Of a stretch of 64,000 nt of DNA, positions 34,160 to 44,749 are shown one piece after another. The translations under genes and the position numbers were made by a program. Under the pieces are notes generated by a model, which made no database searches, was not told the DNA's origin, and saw only the letters and a list, made by a program, of their open reading frames with translations. Source of the stretch: Deltaproteobacteria bacterium (lineage in GTDB: Bacteria; Desulfobacterota; Syntrophorhabdia; Syntrophorhabdales; Syntrophorhabdaceae); the NCBI GenBank assembly GCA_029777945.1, contig JAKORG010000004.1, positions 31,247 to 95,246 of the forward strand, given 5' to 3'. The stretch's first letter is position 1. Each line of letters opens with the position of its first letter.

Positions 34160-35390
34160 AGGCACCCTTTGTGCACCTTCTTCAAAAAGCGCCATGATAA
34201 GGGCCGTGGCATTATCGCTTCTGGCCCATGGGAAAACCTTTATAAAGAACCCTACTTACTGCACCGATGCCTTAGCTGCCTTAAATATTGTCTGTGCCTT
34301 GGGTGGAGAAATAATGGAGAGAAGCGCTGATTATATTTTAATAGCAGGTAATCCAGATTTCAGCAAGGGGTCTTTAAATAACTTAATCCTTAATTGTGGT
34401 GAATCAGGGCTTTGCATAAGGATGTTTTCACCCATTGCAGGGCTATCAGATGAAAGGATTATTTTAGAAGGTGAAGGCACACTTAAATTACGTCCAGTAA
34501 ATATGATAGAAGACATTACAAAATTAGGCGCATACTGCATCACAAATAATGGTTTTCCTCCTGTTGAAATAAAAGGGCCAATATCCCCAGGAAAATACAG
34601 GATAAATGGTTCAAAGAGTTCTCAATTTTTAACAGGTCTCATGATCGCCTTACCTCTGTGTGATGGTGATTCAGAAATCTATGTAGATGATTTAAAAAGT
34701 AAGCCTTATTTGAAGATGACCTTGGAGATGATGCAGAGGTTTGGTGTGCATTGTGACTTTAACGATAGATTAAACAGATTTTTTATACAGGGAAATCAAA
34801 GGTATAAGGCAACGGAATATGCGGTAGAAGGAGACTGGTCAGGTGCTGCCTTTATGCTCGTTGCAGGTGCCATCTCAGGCTCTATAACCGTAACAGGTTT
34901 GAACATTAACTCAAATCAAGCGGATAGAGTCATCGTGGATGTGCTTAAAATGGCAGGGGCCTCAATAAATGTGGAGGCTGATAGGGTTACTGTCACACAG
35001 GGTGAATTAGAGGCAATTGAATTTAATGCAGAAGATTGCCCTGACATTGTGCCCCCTGTAGTTGCCCTTGCTGCCCATTGTAAAGGGAAAACGATTTTAG
35101 GCGGTATAGAGAGATTGCGTATCAAAGAGAGTAATCGCCTCGATGCATTGATAAAAGAATTTTCCAAAATGGGTATAAATATATACATAGAAAAGGAAAG
35201 GCTTGTCATTGAAGGGGGAAAAGTAAAAAGCGCTGTAATAGAACCTCACGGCGACCATAGAATTGCCATGGCATGCGCTGTATGTGGCCTTGCTGGAGAA
35301 GGCCAAATCATTATAAAAAATCCAGAATGTGTGGCCAAGTCTTACCCCTTGTTTTTTCAAAACCTTGAAAAATGTATGGAGGAAAGATGA
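34128..35390 (+). CDS. aroA: 3-phosphoshikimate 1-carboxyvinyltransferase (EPSP synthase)
   Basis: Adds enolpyruvate to shikimate 3-phosphate. 420 residues: APSSKSAMIRAVALS (about 17), the PEP-binding NCGESGLCIRMF (about 87), KSSQFLTGLMIALP (about 161), RIKESNRLDAL (about 327) and GDHRIAMACAVCGLA (about 375). The first loop reads GESGLCIR instead of GNAGTxMR, and the protein overlaps the kinase domain of aroEK by 32 nt. The LCAPSSKS and GESGLCIR variants resemble EPSP synthases of Bacteroidetes-like groups; glyphosate behaviour cannot be read from this. Confidence 0.93.
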   Translation: MERLIKASEIRGTLCAPSSKSAMIRAVALSLLAHGKTFIKNPTYCTDALAALNIVCALGGEIMERSADYILIAGNPDFSKGSLNNLILNCGESGLCIRMFSPIAGLSDERIILEGEGTLKLRPVNMIEDITKLGAYCITNNGFPPVEIKGPISPGKYRINGSKSSQFLTGLMIALPLCDGDSEIYVDDLKSKPYLKMTLEMMQRFGVHCDFNDRLNRFFIQGNQRYKATEYAVEGDWSGAAFMLVAGAISGSITVTGLNINSNQADRVIVDVLKMAGASINVEADRVTVTQGELEAIEFNAEDCPDIVPPVVALAAHCKGKTILGGIERLRIKESNRLDALIKEFSKMGINIYIEKERLVIEGGKVKSAVIEPHGDHRIAMACAVCGLAGEGQIIIKNPECVAKSYPLFFQNLEKCMEER

Positions 35391-36379
35391 ATAGTTTTGG
35401 AAAGATATTCAGGATATCCATCTTTGGAGAATCCCACGGAGACTGTGTAGGGGTTGTAATAGACGGTTGTCCTTCTGGGGTCTTGCTTTCTCTTTACGAT
35501 TTTATTGAGGACTTGGAAAGAAGAAGGTCTGGCAGAAAAGGCACAACCCAGAGGATTGAAGAAGACCTTCCCATTATAAAAAGCGGCGTATTTAATGACA
35601 GGACAACAGGGGCACCTATAATGATTGCCTTTAATAATCTCAACGCAGAGCCAAAAGACTACAAAGATATAAAACATAAACCAAGGCCCGGGCACGTTGA
35701 CTTTGCTGCGTGGAAAAAATATGGTGGCTTTAACGACTATAGGGGTAGTGGACACTTCTCAGGGAGACTCACCCTTGGTATTGTGGCAGCCGGTGTTATT
35801 GCAAAGAAGATTATAGAGCCAGTAAAGGTAAAGGCAGGGCTTGTGGAAATAGGGGGTAGCAAAGATATAGATAGTGCTGTGGAACATGCTTTAGAGATTG
35901 GAGATTCTATAGGGGGTATAGTTGAATGTAGATTATACAACCTTCCCGTAGGGCTTGGTGAACCATTTTTTGATTCGTTTGAATCTGTTTTAAGTCATGG
36001 AGTCTTTTCCATCCCAGGGATAAAGGCAATAGAATTCGGCTGCGGATTTATGTGTGCAGGCATGAAAGGAAGCGAATATAACGATGAGATTCTTGATTAT
36101 ACTGGAAAGACAAAGAGCAATAATGCTGGAGGAATAAACGGAGGTATTACAAACGGAAATGAAATCTATTTTAGAGTTGCCGTAAGGCCGACCTCAAGCA
36201 TACCAAAACCGCAAAAGACAATAGATTTAAAAACCAATGAACCTACGGAAATTTCAATTAAAGGCAGGCATGATGTGGCAATTGCCTTGAGGATTCCAGT
36301 GATAGTTGAGGCAATTTCTGCCATAGTTACTGCCGATTTTATGCTTTTGGAACAGAGAATCAAAAGGATATGGGGATGA
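35387..36379 (+). CDS. aroC: Chorismate synthase
   Basis: FMN-dependent elimination giving chorismate. 330 residues, somewhat shorter than the usual 350-390. GESHGDCVGVVIDGCPSG, RRSGRKGTTQRIEED, RPGHVDFAAWKKYG and DYRGSGHFSGRLT are all diagnostic, with the C-terminal GRHDVAIALR. ATG 35387 overlaps the aroA stop (ATGA) and has GGAGG 4 nt upstream; ATG 35372 is too far from it. Confidence 0.95.
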   Translation: MNSFGKIFRISIFGESHGDCVGVVIDGCPSGVLLSLYDFIEDLERRRSGRKGTTQRIEEDLPIIKSGVFNDRTTGAPIMIAFNNLNAEPKDYKDIKHKPRPGHVDFAAWKKYGGFNDYRGSGHFSGRLTLGIVAAGVIAKKIIEPVKVKAGLVEIGGSKDIDSAVEHALEIGDSIGGIVECRLYNLPVGLGEPFFDSFESVLSHGVFSIPGIKAIEFGCGFMCAGMKGSEYNDEILDYTGKTKSNNAGGINGGITNGNEIYFRVAVRPTSSIPKPQKTIDLKTNEPTEISIKGRHDVAIALRIPVIVEAISAIVTADFMLLEQRIKRIWG

Positions 36380-36678
36380 AGGGCAAGACATTAAACGATA
36401 TAAGAAGACAGATAGACATTATAGACAAAAGAATAATCGAATTATTGAACAAAAGGATGGAGATGGTCCTTAAAACGAGAACGTATAAAGAACATATTTT
36501 AGACCTTGAAAGGGAGCAGGAGGTGCTGGAAAATGTGAGAAGATTATCCCATCACCTTATAAGACCCGATTTTTCAGAAAGGCTTTATAGACTTATCCTC
36601 AAAGAGAGTCGGTCATTACAAAAGAAAGCATTTAATTTTGAGGGCAATATAGAACTTCAAATTGAGGTAAAAAAATGA
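36376..36678 (+). CDS. Chorismate mutase, AroQ type
   Basis: Stand-alone chorismate mutase giving prephenate, 100 residues and all-helical. Active-site arginines and lysine are in LNDIRRQIDIIDKRI, NKRMEMVLKTRTYKE and the acidic DLEREQEV stretch. Its ATG overlaps the aroC stop (ATGA). It is not fused to prephenate dehydratase, and no prephenate dehydratase gene follows, so phenylalanine synthesis must be completed by a gene elsewhere. Confidence 0.88.
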   Translation: MKGKTLNDIRRQIDIIDKRIIELLNKRMEMVLKTRTYKEHILDLEREQEVLENVRRLSHHLIRPDFSERLYRLILKESRSLQKKAFNFEGNIELQIEVKK

Positions 36679-37448
36679 AGATAATGATAATAGGCGCAGG
36701 AAAAATGGGTTCATGGTTTGCAAAAGAGCTTGCATGGACCAATGATGTTGTCATATACAACAAAGAGCCTAATAAAAAGCAGGACATAGAAAGGATTAAG
36801 TCATTTGACAAACTATCCAGTATAAAAACCTTTAAGCCAGAACTGCTTTTAAATGCTGTATCATTAAAAAATACGGTCCTTGCATTCAGAGAAGCCATGC
36901 CGTTTATTGAAAAAGGATGCATAATCGCTGATATTGCATCTATAAAGGGAGACCTAAAGGATTTTTATAAAACATGCGGTTTTGATTTTGTTTCCATGCA
37001 TCCCATGTTTGGTCCCACCTTTGCAAACATGGGTTCTTTAAAGAACGAGAACATTATCTTTATCAAGAATTCTTGCAAAGAGGGCATAACCTTTTTTAAG
37101 GATTTTTTCAGTCGATATCATCTTAAGTTTTTTGAATATACCTTTGAAGAACACGATGAGATGATGGCAAATTCCCTTACACTACCTTTTTTATGTTCAA
37201 TGGCATTTGCCGGGTCTATTAAAAAAGACGTGGTGCCTGGCACAACCTTTGAAAGGCATCTCAAAATTGCAAGAAAACTTTTAAAAGAAGATGATAGTCT
37301 TCTCGGCGAGATCTTATTCAATGCGCATTCGATAACCAAACTCAATTTGATTACAGGAAGGCTCGAATATCTTAGACATATAATCATGGCAAAGGACCAG
37401 GAGGAATTGAGTTCATTTTTGAAAAAATTGAGAGAAAACGTTGGATAA
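36675..37448 (+). CDS. tyrA: Prephenate (or arogenate) dehydrogenase
   Basis: Oxidative decarboxylation leading to tyrosine. 257 residues: the dinucleotide loop GAGKMGSWFAKEL (about 7), DIASIKGDL (about 89), the substrate-binding SMHPMFGPTF (about 110) and the helical dimerisation half with HDEMMANSLTLPF (about 158). No ACT domain is fused, so tyrosine feedback is not obvious. It overlaps the chorismate mutase gene as ATGA, placing mutase and dehydrogenase as consecutive products. Confidence 0.88.
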   Translation: MKIMIIGAGKMGSWFAKELAWTNDVVIYNKEPNKKQDIERIKSFDKLSSIKTFKPELLLNAVSLKNTVLAFREAMPFIEKGCIIADIASIKGDLKDFYKTCGFDFVSMHPMFGPTFANMGSLKNENIIFIKNSCKEGITFFKDFFSRYHLKFFEYTFEEHDEMMANSLTLPFLCSMAFAGSIKKDVVPGTTFERHLKIARKLLKEDDSLLGEILFNAHSITKLNLITGRLEYLRHIIMAKDQEELSSFLKKLRENVG

Positions 37449-37458
37449 GGAGACGGTG

Positions 37459-38931
37459 TTGAACAAGAGAACCTTTTCATACGAAGAATTTATGCAACAA
37501 AAAGATAGGGTCAGGCTCGTATTTTTTTCAAAACAGGCCCTCTGCGACCTCGATACACCCCTTTCCTGTTATATAAAGATGAAAAAGGCCTTTTTTGGAA
37601 AACCTGCCTTTCTATTAGAAAGCGTTGAACAGAAAGAGAGGTTAGGCAGGTTTTCTATCATTGGATTTGAACCTTTTTTGATTTTTAAAAGCATAGAAAA
37701 AGAGGTGATCCTGGAGGGCATAATCGAAGACCATTTCGAAACAGAAAATCCTTTTCTTGTTTTGAAAGAAATTTTTAAAAAATTTCATGTGACAGTGACC
37801 GGTAACGATATAGCCTGCTACGGTGGTGCAGTGGGTTATGCAGGATACGATGTGGTAAGATTTTTTGAAAAACTACCTTCATTTTCAAAGAAAACCATAG
37901 ATACTTATGACATGTATTTTGTGTTTCCTGCAAGGCTTATCGTGTTCGATAATTTTACAAGGCGGATCACATTTCTTTTACTCGATTCATTAAATGCCAC
38001 AAAAAATGTCACAAAAGTTCAAAAAGAGTTAGACAGATTGTATAAGCTCCTTCGTTCGCCCGTTCAATTAACAGAAGGCCCATCTTTTGAAATTAAAGGA
38101 ATGAAACATCTTCTTACAAAGGAAGAATTTGAGGCTTTAGTGCTTAAAGCAAAGGAATACATATTAAGAGGTGATGTAATTCAGGTGGTAATCTCCCAGA
38201 GGTTTGAAATGGAGGCAGATGTAGACAGCCTAAGTCTTTATCGGGCATTGAGGGTGGTTAACCCATCTCCGTATATGTTTCTTTTAGAATTTCCTGAATA
38301 CAGCATTATCGGTTCTTCACCAGAGACCATGGTAAAGATGGAAAAGGGTGTGGTTGAGGTGAGGCCCATCGCGGGCACGAGAAGAAGGGGTAAAACAAAG
38401 GAAGAGGATGAAAAACTTGTAAGGGAACTTTTAACAGACGAAAAGGAGCTTGCAGAACATACCATGCTCGTAGACCTTGGAAGAAACGATGTGGGAAGGA
38501 TAGCAGAGACAGGAAGTGTCATTGTATCTGACCTTATGAACATTGAAAAATATTCCCATGTAATGCATCTTGTCTCTTCTGTAAAAGGCAAGGTAAAGGA
38601 CAATCTTGATGCCTTCCATGTATTTGAGGCCACATTCCCTGCAGGCACTGTAACAGGTGCGCCCAAGATAAGGGCAATGGAAATAATAGAGGAGCTTGAA
38701 AAGATAAAAAGAGGATTTTATGCAGGTGCGGTAGGTTATTTTTCTTACAACGGAGATATGGATTTTTGTATAACCATAAGGACGTTTCTTAAAAAAGAAA
38801 ATAAAGTCTACATACAAACAGGTGCTGGGATTGTTGCAGATTCTGTCCCTGAAAATGAATATATGGAGACCCTTTATAAGGCCGGTGGTCTTATAAAGTC
38901 TATTAAAGAGATAAAGGAGATAATAGGGTGA
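37459..38931 (+). CDS. trpE: Anthranilate synthase component I
   Basis: Chorismate-using subunit of anthranilate synthase, 490 residues. The tryptophan-binding LLES motif is intact ([17 protein letters not shown], about 47), so feedback inhibition is probable. Catalytic-domain motifs are [16 protein letters not shown]-like [46 protein letters not shown] and [21 protein letters not shown] 37459 is favoured by AAGGAG 6 nt upstream; GTG 37456 is the alternative, and TTG 37441 is less likely. Confidence 0.94.
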   Translation: MNKRTFSYEEFMQQKDRVRLVFFSKQALCDLDTPLSCYIKMKKAFFGKPAFLLESVEQKERLGRFSIIGFEPFLIFKSIEKEVILEGIIEDHFETENPFLVLKEIFKKFHVTVTGNDIACYGGAVGYAGYDVVRFFEKLPSFSKKTIDTYDMYFVFPARLIVFDNFTRRITFLLLDSLNATKNVTKVQKELDRLYKLLRSPVQLTEGPSFEIKGMKHLLTKEEFEALVLKAKEYILRGDVIQVVISQRFEMEADVDSLSLYRALRVVNPSPYMFLLEFPEYSIIGSSPETMVKMEKGVVEVRPIAGTRRRGKTKEEDEKLVRELLTDEKELAEHTMLVDLGRNDVGRIAETGSVIVSDLMNIEKYSHVMHLVSSVKGKVKDNLDAFHVFEATFPAGTVTGAPKIRAMEIIEELEKIKRGFYAGAVGYFSYNGDMDFCITIRTFLKKENKVYIQTGAGIVADSVPENEYMETLYKAGGLIKSIKEIKEIIG

Positions 38932-38932
38932 T

Positions 38933-39523
38933 ATGCTTTTAATCATTGATAATTACGATTCCTTTACTTACAACCTCGTTCAGTATTTCGGTGAGCTCGG
39001 TGAGGATGTGGTGGTTTTTAGAAACGATGGAATAACCATACCTGGGATCGAAAGACTCTCACCAGATAAAATTGTTATTTCACCAGGCCCCTGTACACCA
39101 AAAGAGGCAGGTATTTCTGTGGATACAATAAGGCATTTTGCAGGTAGGGTCCCGATTCTTGGTGTATGCCTTGGTCATCAATCCATAGGATATGCATTTG
39201 GAATAGAGGTGGTCGCTGCAAAAAGGATAATGCACGGAAAGGCATGCCCCATTTTCCACGATGGGAAGGGTATTTTTAAAGGGTGTCCAAAACCTTTTCT
39301 TGCAACAAGGTATCACTCACTGGCATTAAAAGATGGAAAGATAAGGGAATTGTTTGAAGTCTCTGCAACAAGTGAAGACAATGAGATAATGGCTATAAGA
39401 CACAGGGAATTTAACCTTGAAGGGGTGCAATTTCATCCTGAATCCATTTTAACAGAAGAAGGTAAGAGGATTTTAAAGAATTTTCTTAACATAAAGGGAG
39501 GATTAAGAAAAGATGACAATTAG
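38933..39523 (+). CDS. trpG: Anthranilate synthase component II (glutamine amidotransferase)
   Basis: Supplies ammonia from glutamine to TrpE. 196 residues of a class I amidotransferase: [13 protein letters not shown] (about 5), [12 protein letters not shown] (about 48), the nucleophile Cys in [14 protein letters not shown] (about 77) and the His-Glu pair in VQFHPESIL (about 170). The family also serves para-aminobenzoate synthesis (PabA), but its place between trpE and trpD settles the main role. It starts 1 nt after trpE. Confidence 0.94.
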   Translation: MLLIIDNYDSFTYNLVQYFGELGEDVVVFRNDGITIPGIERLSPDKIVISPGPCTPKEAGISVDTIRHFAGRVPILGVCLGHQSIGYAFGIEVVAAKRIMHGKACPIFHDGKGIFKGCPKPFLATRYHSLALKDGKIRELFEVSATSEDNEIMAIRHREFNLEGVQFHPESILTEEGKRILKNFLNIKGGLRKDDN

Positions 39524-40544
39524 AGAAGCCATTGAAAAGGTTGTGAATCTCGAAGATTTAAAAGAAGAAGAGATGAAAAAGGTGATGGAATCCATAATGG
39601 CAGGGGAGGCAACGCCATCTCAGATAGCTGCATTTATAACTGCCTTGAGGATTAAAGGTGAAACTGTTGAAGAATTGGTGGCTGCTGCAAAGGTGATGAG
39701 AGAAAAGGCTGAAAAATTAACGATTTTCCCATCAAGTAACGATAACAGGACTGTTATGGATATTGTGGGAACTGGTGGAGATGGTTCCATGACCTTTAAT
39801 ATTTCTACTGCAGCGGCCTTTGTGGTTGCAGCGGGAGGTGTAAAGGTTGCAAAACACGGAAACAGGTCTGTTTCCAGTAGATGCGGGAGTGCAGATGTGC
39901 TGGAAGAACTCGGGGTAAATATAGAGGCAACCCCAAACGAGGTAGCAACCCATATAGAAAAGACAGGTATTGGATTTCTTTTTGCGCCAAGGTTTCATGC
40001 CTCCATGAGATATGCATCATTACCAAGAAGAGAAATAGGGATAAGAACTGTGTTTAATCTTTTGGGACCCCTTACCAATCCCTCTTTTACAAAGCATATC
40101 CTTGTAGGTGTTTTTAAGGCAGAACTCTGCGAATTATTTTCTCATGTATTAAAGAGATTGGGCACTACCAGGGCAATGGTAGTTCATGGCAAAGACGGAC
40201 TGGATGAGGTTTCAATCTGCAATGAGACAGAAGTGGGGGAAATTTTAGGTGAAGAGATAAGGCGTTATTCCATAAGACCAGAAGACTTTGGTTTTAAAAG
40301 ATATACCCCAGATGAGATAAAAGGTGGGGATAAAAGGGAAAACGCCCGTATCCTGAAAGATATCTTATCTGGTAAAGAAAATGGGGCAAAAAGGGACATA
40401 GTGCTTTTAAATGCAGGGGTAAGTTTTTATATAGCAGGGGTATGCTCGAAGATAAAAGAAGGTATAGAATACGCCATGCATATTATTGATTCAGGCTCTG
40501 CCATAAAAAAATTAGAAGAATATTTAGAGGTGGCAAAAAGATGA
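39513..40544 (+). CDS. trpD: Anthranilate phosphoribosyltransferase
   Basis: Joins anthranilate and PRPP. 343 residues with the PRPP and Mg loop [17 protein letters not shown] (about 78), [21 protein letters not shown] (about 108), anthranilate-site [31 protein letters not shown] (split: RFHASMRY, then [15 protein letters not shown]) and HGKDGLDE. It overlaps trpG by 11 nt. It is a stand-alone enzyme, not fused to trpG as in E. coli. Confidence 0.95.
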   Translation: MTIREAIEKVVNLEDLKEEEMKKVMESIMAGEATPSQIAAFITALRIKGETVEELVAAAKVMREKAEKLTIFPSSNDNRTVMDIVGTGGDGSMTFNISTAAAFVVAAGGVKVAKHGNRSVSSRCGSADVLEELGVNIEATPNEVATHIEKTGIGFLFAPRFHASMRYASLPRREIGIRTVFNLLGPLTNPSFTKHILVGVFKAELCELFSHVLKRLGTTRAMVVHGKDGLDEVSICNETEVGEILGEEIRRYSIRPEDFGFKRYTPDEIKGGDKRENARILKDILSGKENGAKRDIVLLNAGVSFYIAGVCSKIKEGIEYAMHIIDSGSAIKKLEEYLEVAKR

Positions 40545-41338
40545 CCTTTCTCGAAAGGGTGGTGGAAGAAAAAAAGGAAATAGTAAGGCTTAAAAAGAGG
40601 CAGAGACCTATGGAGAGTATAAAAGATCTTACCTCGAATTTTAAAAAAAGACCTTTTTATGAAGAATTCAAGAAAAGATTTCCAGAAGATGTAAAGATTA
40701 TAGGGGAGATAAAGATGGCATCCCCCTCTCAGGGTATACTGGCAAAGGATACAAAACCTGAAACACGGGCATTAGTTTATTACTCTGCAGGTGTAAAAGC
40801 CATATCAATAATTACAGAGGAGAGGTATTTTAATGGTAGTTTAGATTTTATCCCTAAAGTAAGAAACACAGTTTCCCTTTCGTTGTTAAGAAAGGATTTT
40901 ATCGTCGATGTGTATGAAATATATGAAAGTAAAGCCTTTGGGGCTGACTGTGTGCTACTCATATGTGAAGTCCTTGAAAAACAACTCCTTAAAGATTGTT
41001 TACATGTGGCAAAAGAGCTAAATATAGACTGTCTTTGCGAAATCCATGAACTATCGTCTTTTGAAAAAATTGCTGATTTGAGTGGTTATATCCTTGGTAT
41101 CAACAACAGGGATTTAAGGACTTTAAAGGTAGACATCTCAAAGGGTTTTAAAATGCTTGATTATATCCCCATTGACGTGCCTGTTATTATTGAGAGTGGG
41201 ATTGAAAAGAGGAAGGATGTTTTAATGTTTATGGAGAAAGGTGTTTCAGGTTTTTTGATAGGAACGGCCCTTATGAGGGCCGAAGATCCCTTTAAAAAGA
41301 TTATTGAATTACGAGGTGGAGATGGTACCGAAAGTTAA
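40541..41338 (+). CDS. trpC: Indole-3-glycerol phosphate synthase
   Basis: TIM-barrel enzyme closing the pyrrole ring of indoleglycerol phosphate. 265 residues: EIKMASPSQGIL with the binding Lys (about 50; SPSKG in most relatives, SPSQG here), AISIITEERYFNGS (about 88), LLRKDFIVDVYEIYESKAFGAD (catalytic Lys at about 111), GINNRDLRTLKVD (about 186) and IESGIEKRKD (about 217). It overlaps trpD by 4 nt and is separate from trpF. Confidence 0.94.
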   Translation: MTFLERVVEEKKEIVRLKKRQRPMESIKDLTSNFKKRPFYEEFKKRFPEDVKIIGEIKMASPSQGILAKDTKPETRALVYYSAGVKAISIITEERYFNGSLDFIPKVRNTVSLSLLRKDFIVDVYEIYESKAFGADCVLLICEVLEKQLLKDCLHVAKELNIDCLCEIHELSSFEKIADLSGYILGINNRDLRTLKVDISKGFKMLDYIPIDVPVIIESGIEKRKDVLMFMEKGVSGFLIGTALMRAEDPFKKIIELRGGDGTES

Positions 41339-41924
41339 GATATGCGGCATAACAAATATCGAAGATGCCCTTTTTGTAGCAGATATGGGTGCCCATGCAA
41401 TAGGTTTTATATTCTATAAATTTAGTAAAAGGTATGTTCAACCTGAAAAGGCGAGGGGGATTGTAAAAAAACTGCCTGTTTTTGTTTCAAAGGTAGGTGT
41501 ATTCGTGGACAATCCCTTTGAGGAGATTATGGAAATAAAGAGGTTTGTGATGCTTGACAGGATTCAGATTTACGATGAAGGGCTTTTAGAAAGACTTGAT
41601 CCAAATATTACTATTATGGGTTACAGGATAAAAGATGAAAAGGATATAATGAGGGCAAAAAGGTCAAGGGCATTTCCTTTACTCGATGCCTTTCATGAAT
41701 CATTATACGGTGGTACAGGTCTTAGTTTTGATTGGGCATTGATAAAAGATTTCGGAAGACCTTTTATCCTTGCAGGAGGGATAAACCCTGAAAATATTAA
41801 ATCTGCCCTCTCTTTAAAACCTTATGCCCTTGACATTGCATCAGGCTGTGAGTCAGCGCCAGGCATAAAGGACCCTAAAAAGGTGGCACAGGTTTTTAAT
41901 ATATTAAATGAAAAGGGGTTTTGA
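41322..41924 (+). CDS. trpF: Phosphoribosylanthranilate isomerase
   Basis: Amadori rearrangement of phosphoribosylanthranilate. 200 residues: [13 protein letters not shown] with the catalytic Cys (about 7), [33 protein letters not shown] (DRIQIYDE where LQLHG is typical), GGTGLSFDW with the catalytic Asp, [10 protein letters not shown] and [17 protein letters not shown] 41322 has GAGG upstream and starts inside the end of trpC; TTG 41304 would add six residues without a ribosome site. Confidence 0.93.
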   Translation: MVPKVKICGITNIEDALFVADMGAHAIGFIFYKFSKRYVQPEKARGIVKKLPVFVSKVGVFVDNPFEEIMEIKRFVMLDRIQIYDEGLLERLDPNITIMGYRIKDEKDIMRAKRSRAFPLLDAFHESLYGGTGLSFDWALIKDFGRPFILAGGINPENIKSALSLKPYALDIASGCESAPGIKDPKKVAQVFNILNEKGF

Positions 41925-43096
41925 TGATGAAAAAGCAAGGTTATTTTGGTATATACGGAGGTCAATTTGTACCGGAAACATTGATGCCCAATTTAACAGA
42001 ACTGAAACATGCATTTTTTTCCCTTGCGAAATCAAAGAATTTTAAAAAGGAGTTTTATGGTTATTTAAAAGATTATGTAGGCAGACCTACGCCCCTTTAT
42101 TTCGCAGAAAATCTCTCAAAAAAATATAAATTAAGACTATATTTGAAAAGAGAAGACCTCTGCCATACCGGTGCCCATAAGATAAACAATGCCATAGGAC
42201 AGGTGCTTCTTGCAAAAAAGATGGGTAAGATAAGGGTCATAGCAGAGACAGGCGCAGGTCAGCATGGGGTGGCTACTGCCACAGCAGCGGCCTTACTCGG
42301 TCTTGAATGTGTTATATACATGGGTGTTTTGGATATGGAAAGGCAGGCAATAAATGTAACGCGGATGAATATGCTCGGTGCAAAGGTAGTTGGTGTGGAA
42401 TCAGGAAGTAGAACATTAAAGGACGCTATAAACGAGGCATTGAGAGACTGGGTAACAAATGTAAGAAATACCCACTATGTCTTAGGGACTGTTTTTGGTC
42501 CTCATCCTTATCCAACCATGGTAAAGGAGTTTGTTTCAATAATCGGCAAGGAGGCGATCCTTCAGATTAAAAAAAAGGAGGGTGTTTTACCTGATGCGGT
42601 GATTGCTTGCGTGGGTGGTGGCAGTAATGCCATGGGCATATTTTATCCTTTTATAAAATACAAGAAGGTCAAATTAATAGGCGTTGAGGCAGCAGGAAAA
42701 GGTATTGAAACAGGCTTGCATGCGGCAAGGTTTGCCAATGGTCGCGTAGGTATTTTTCAGGGGGCAAAGAGCTTTGTCCTTCAGGATAAAAACGGTCAGA
42801 TATTAAACACCTATTCTGTCTCTGCAGGGCTTGACTATGCAAGTATCGGGCCTGAACATTGCTATCTTAAGGACATAGGAAGGGTTAGTTACGGTTATGC
42901 AATGGATAATGATGTAATAGAGGCCTTTAACATTTTATCCTTAGAGGAAGGTATAATACCTGCCCTTGAAAGTAGCCATGCTTTAGCATATCTGATAAAA
43001 CATCACATGGATTTTAAGGATAAACTCGTTGTTGTTAATCTATCAGGCAGGGGGGATAAAGACCTCTTAACTGTTATTAAATATGAGAAGGGATAA
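41924..43096 (+). CDS. trpB: Tryptophan synthase beta chain
   Basis: PLP enzyme condensing indole and serine. 390 residues of the TrpB1 type: [28 protein letters not shown], the PLP lysine in [17 protein letters not shown] (about 88), [17 protein letters not shown], the phosphate cup GGGSNAMG (about 230) and [18 protein letters not shown] 41924 (or 41927) overlaps the trpF stop; GGGG lies upstream. Confidence 0.95.
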   Translation: MMKKQGYFGIYGGQFVPETLMPNLTELKHAFFSLAKSKNFKKEFYGYLKDYVGRPTPLYFAENLSKKYKLRLYLKREDLCHTGAHKINNAIGQVLLAKKMGKIRVIAETGAGQHGVATATAAALLGLECVIYMGVLDMERQAINVTRMNMLGAKVVGVESGSRTLKDAINEALRDWVTNVRNTHYVLGTVFGPHPYPTMVKEFVSIIGKEAILQIKKKEGVLPDAVIACVGGGSNAMGIFYPFIKYKKVKLIGVEAAGKGIETGLHAARFANGRVGIFQGAKSFVLQDKNGQILNTYSVSAGLDYASIGPEHCYLKDIGRVSYGYAMDNDVIEAFNILSLEEGIIPALESSHALAYLIKHHMDFKDKLVVVNLSGRGDKDLLTVIKYEKG

Positions 43097-43097
43097 T

Positions 43098-43910
43098 ATG
43101 AATAACATAGTGAAAAAGTTCAGGCAATTAAAAAAAGAAGGTAAAAAGGCATTTATACCATATATAACAGCAGGGGATCCTGATTTGGAAAAGACAAAAG
43201 AAATATTAGATATTTTTGCAAATGTAGGGGCCGATATAATAGAACTCGGTGTTCCATTCTCAGACCCAATGGCAGATGGACCTGTAATACAAAAGGCAAT
43301 GGAGAGGGCATTAAAAAACGGCGTTACCATAAAAGACATTCTTGATATGGTAAGAGATTTTAAAGAAGCCCACCATATACCTATAGTCCTCATGGGATAT
43401 TATAATCCCTTTTTTCAATACGGTTTGGAATGCTTAGGAGAGGATTGTTTAAAATCAGGTGTAGACGGGATACTAATTGTGGATATGCCACCGGAAGAGG
43501 CAAAAGACATGAAGGCAGCGCTTAAAAGTAATGGGATCGCCTCAATATTTCTCGCAACCCCGGTAACAGATGAAGCAAGGATTAAAAAAATTAAAGGTGT
43601 TGCTGAGGGATTTATCTATTTTGTATCAGTTACCGGGGTTACAGGCATGAGAGAAGAGTTGCCAGAAGAGATAAAGGAAAAGATAAAAGAAATAAAATAC
43701 AAGACAAAACTACCTGTTGTATTAGGTTTCGGTATATCCAACCCCGATACGATAAAAAAATTCTACGATACATGTGACGGATTTGTAGTTGGAAGTGCAA
43801 TTGTAAGAGAATGGCACAGGTTTTTTATGAATAAGGCAAAAAGAGAGGATTTTATTAATTTTTTAGAGAGGCTGTCCAGCTCATGCCACATAAAAGATAA
43901 GGGGAAGTAA
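43098..43910 (+). CDS. trpA: Tryptophan synthase alpha chain
   Basis: Releases indole from indoleglycerol phosphate into the TrpB tunnel. 270 residues: PYITAGDPDLEKT, catalytic Glu in IIELGVPFSDPMADGPVIQ (about 50), LMGYYNPFFQYG, catalytic Asp in GILIVDMPPEEA, YFVSVTGVTGMR and GFGISNPDTIKKF. ATG 43098 with AAGGGA upstream is favoured over ATG 43083. It is the last gene of the operon; only a weak AT-rich hairpin (AAAATT/AATTTT, 43910-43940) follows, so the 3' end of the transcript is uncertain. Confidence 0.95.
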   Translation: MNNIVKKFRQLKKEGKKAFIPYITAGDPDLEKTKEILDIFANVGADIIELGVPFSDPMADGPVIQKAMERALKNGVTIKDILDMVRDFKEAHHIPIVLMGYYNPFFQYGLECLGEDCLKSGVDGILIVDMPPEEAKDMKAALKSNGIASIFLATPVTDEARIKKIKGVAEGFIYFVSVTGVTGMREELPEEIKEKIKEIKYKTKLPVVLGFGISNPDTIKKFYDTCDGFVVGSAIVREWHRFFMNKAKREDFINFLERLSSSCHIKDKGK

Positions 43911-43961
43911 AATTAATTCTCAATTTTATTTAGACCCTTTAAACCTATAGTTAAAATTTTT

Positions 43962-44732
43962 TTAAAAAAATAATAACCAGAATCCAATCGAAACAATTAT
44001 CCTGTATATGCCAAAGCTTATAAATGTATGGCCTTTTATAAAATTGAGTAAAAATTTCACGCTAAGCAGGGCAAATATAAAAGAGAATATAAATCCTGCA
44101 GAAAGGAAATTTATCTGAGATATGGAAAATGCACCTATGTTTTTTGCAAGATCCAGCACAGTGGCAGCAAGCATCGTTGGAATGGCAAGGAGAAATGAAA
44201 ATTCAACTATTGTCTTTCTTTTAAGCCCCAATATTAAGCCCCCTATAATTGTAGCAGCAGATCTTGAAACCCCAGGTATCATGGCAATAGATTGGAAAAG
44301 GCCAATGATTATAAGGGTGCTTATGGGTATTGATGTAATGTCTTCTATGGCATCTGATCTTTCTTTATGTAGAAGCTCGAATATAATAAGACATATACCG
44401 CCTATAAACATGGACCATAACACAACGAGTTCGCTTTTCATAAGATACTGCTTTATTATTTTATAAAATATGAGGCCCAAAATGGCTGTAGGTAAAAAGG
44501 CTATCACAACCCTCTTTATAATATCTAAATTTAACAGGATAGATCTCCAATAAAGAACTATAACAGAGAGAATGGCGCCAAATTGTATTACAATCTCAAA
44601 GGTTTTTAAAAATTCTGTTTGAGAAAGTCCCATGATTTTAGCAACAAGCATAAGGTGACCTGTTGATGATATGGGCAGGAATTCTGTTATCCCCTCAACA
44701 ATTCCGAATATTAACGCCTTTATAAAATCCAT
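43962..44732 (-). CDS. uppP: Undecaprenyl-diphosphatase (BacA/UppP)
   Basis: Membrane phosphatase that recycles the undecaprenyl carrier for peptidoglycan and related polymers; also gives bacitracin tolerance. 256 residues with about eight hydrophobic segments and the two active-site regions EGITEFLPISSTGHL (about 13) and MIPGVSRSAATIIGGLILG (about 157). It lies just downstream of the tRNA-Arg gene on the same strand and may be cotranscribed with it. Confidence 0.95.
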   Translation of the reverse strand: MDFIKALIFGIVEGITEFLPISSTGHLMLVAKIMGLSQTEFLKTFEIVIQFGAILSVIVLYWRSILLNLDIIKRVVIAFLPTAILGLIFYKIIKQYLMKSELVVLWSMFIGGICLIIFELLHKERSDAIEDITSIPISTLIIIGLFQSIAMIPGVSRSAATIIGGLILGLKRKTIVEFSFLLAIPTMLAATVLDLAKNIGAFSISQINFLSAGFIFSFIFALLSVKFLLNFIKGHTFISFGIYRIIVSIGFWLLFF

Positions 44733-44749
44733 TTTTATTTTTAAAAAAA

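Noticed and set aside
38431..38946. 171-codon open frame opposite trpE
   Set aside because: Shadow of trpE; rich in Tyr, Cys and Phe as expected from an antisense frame, with no family resemblance.
43911..43961. Intrinsic terminator after trpA
   Set aside because: Only an AT-only stem (AAAATT/AATTTT) without a clear U-tract is present, too weak to call.
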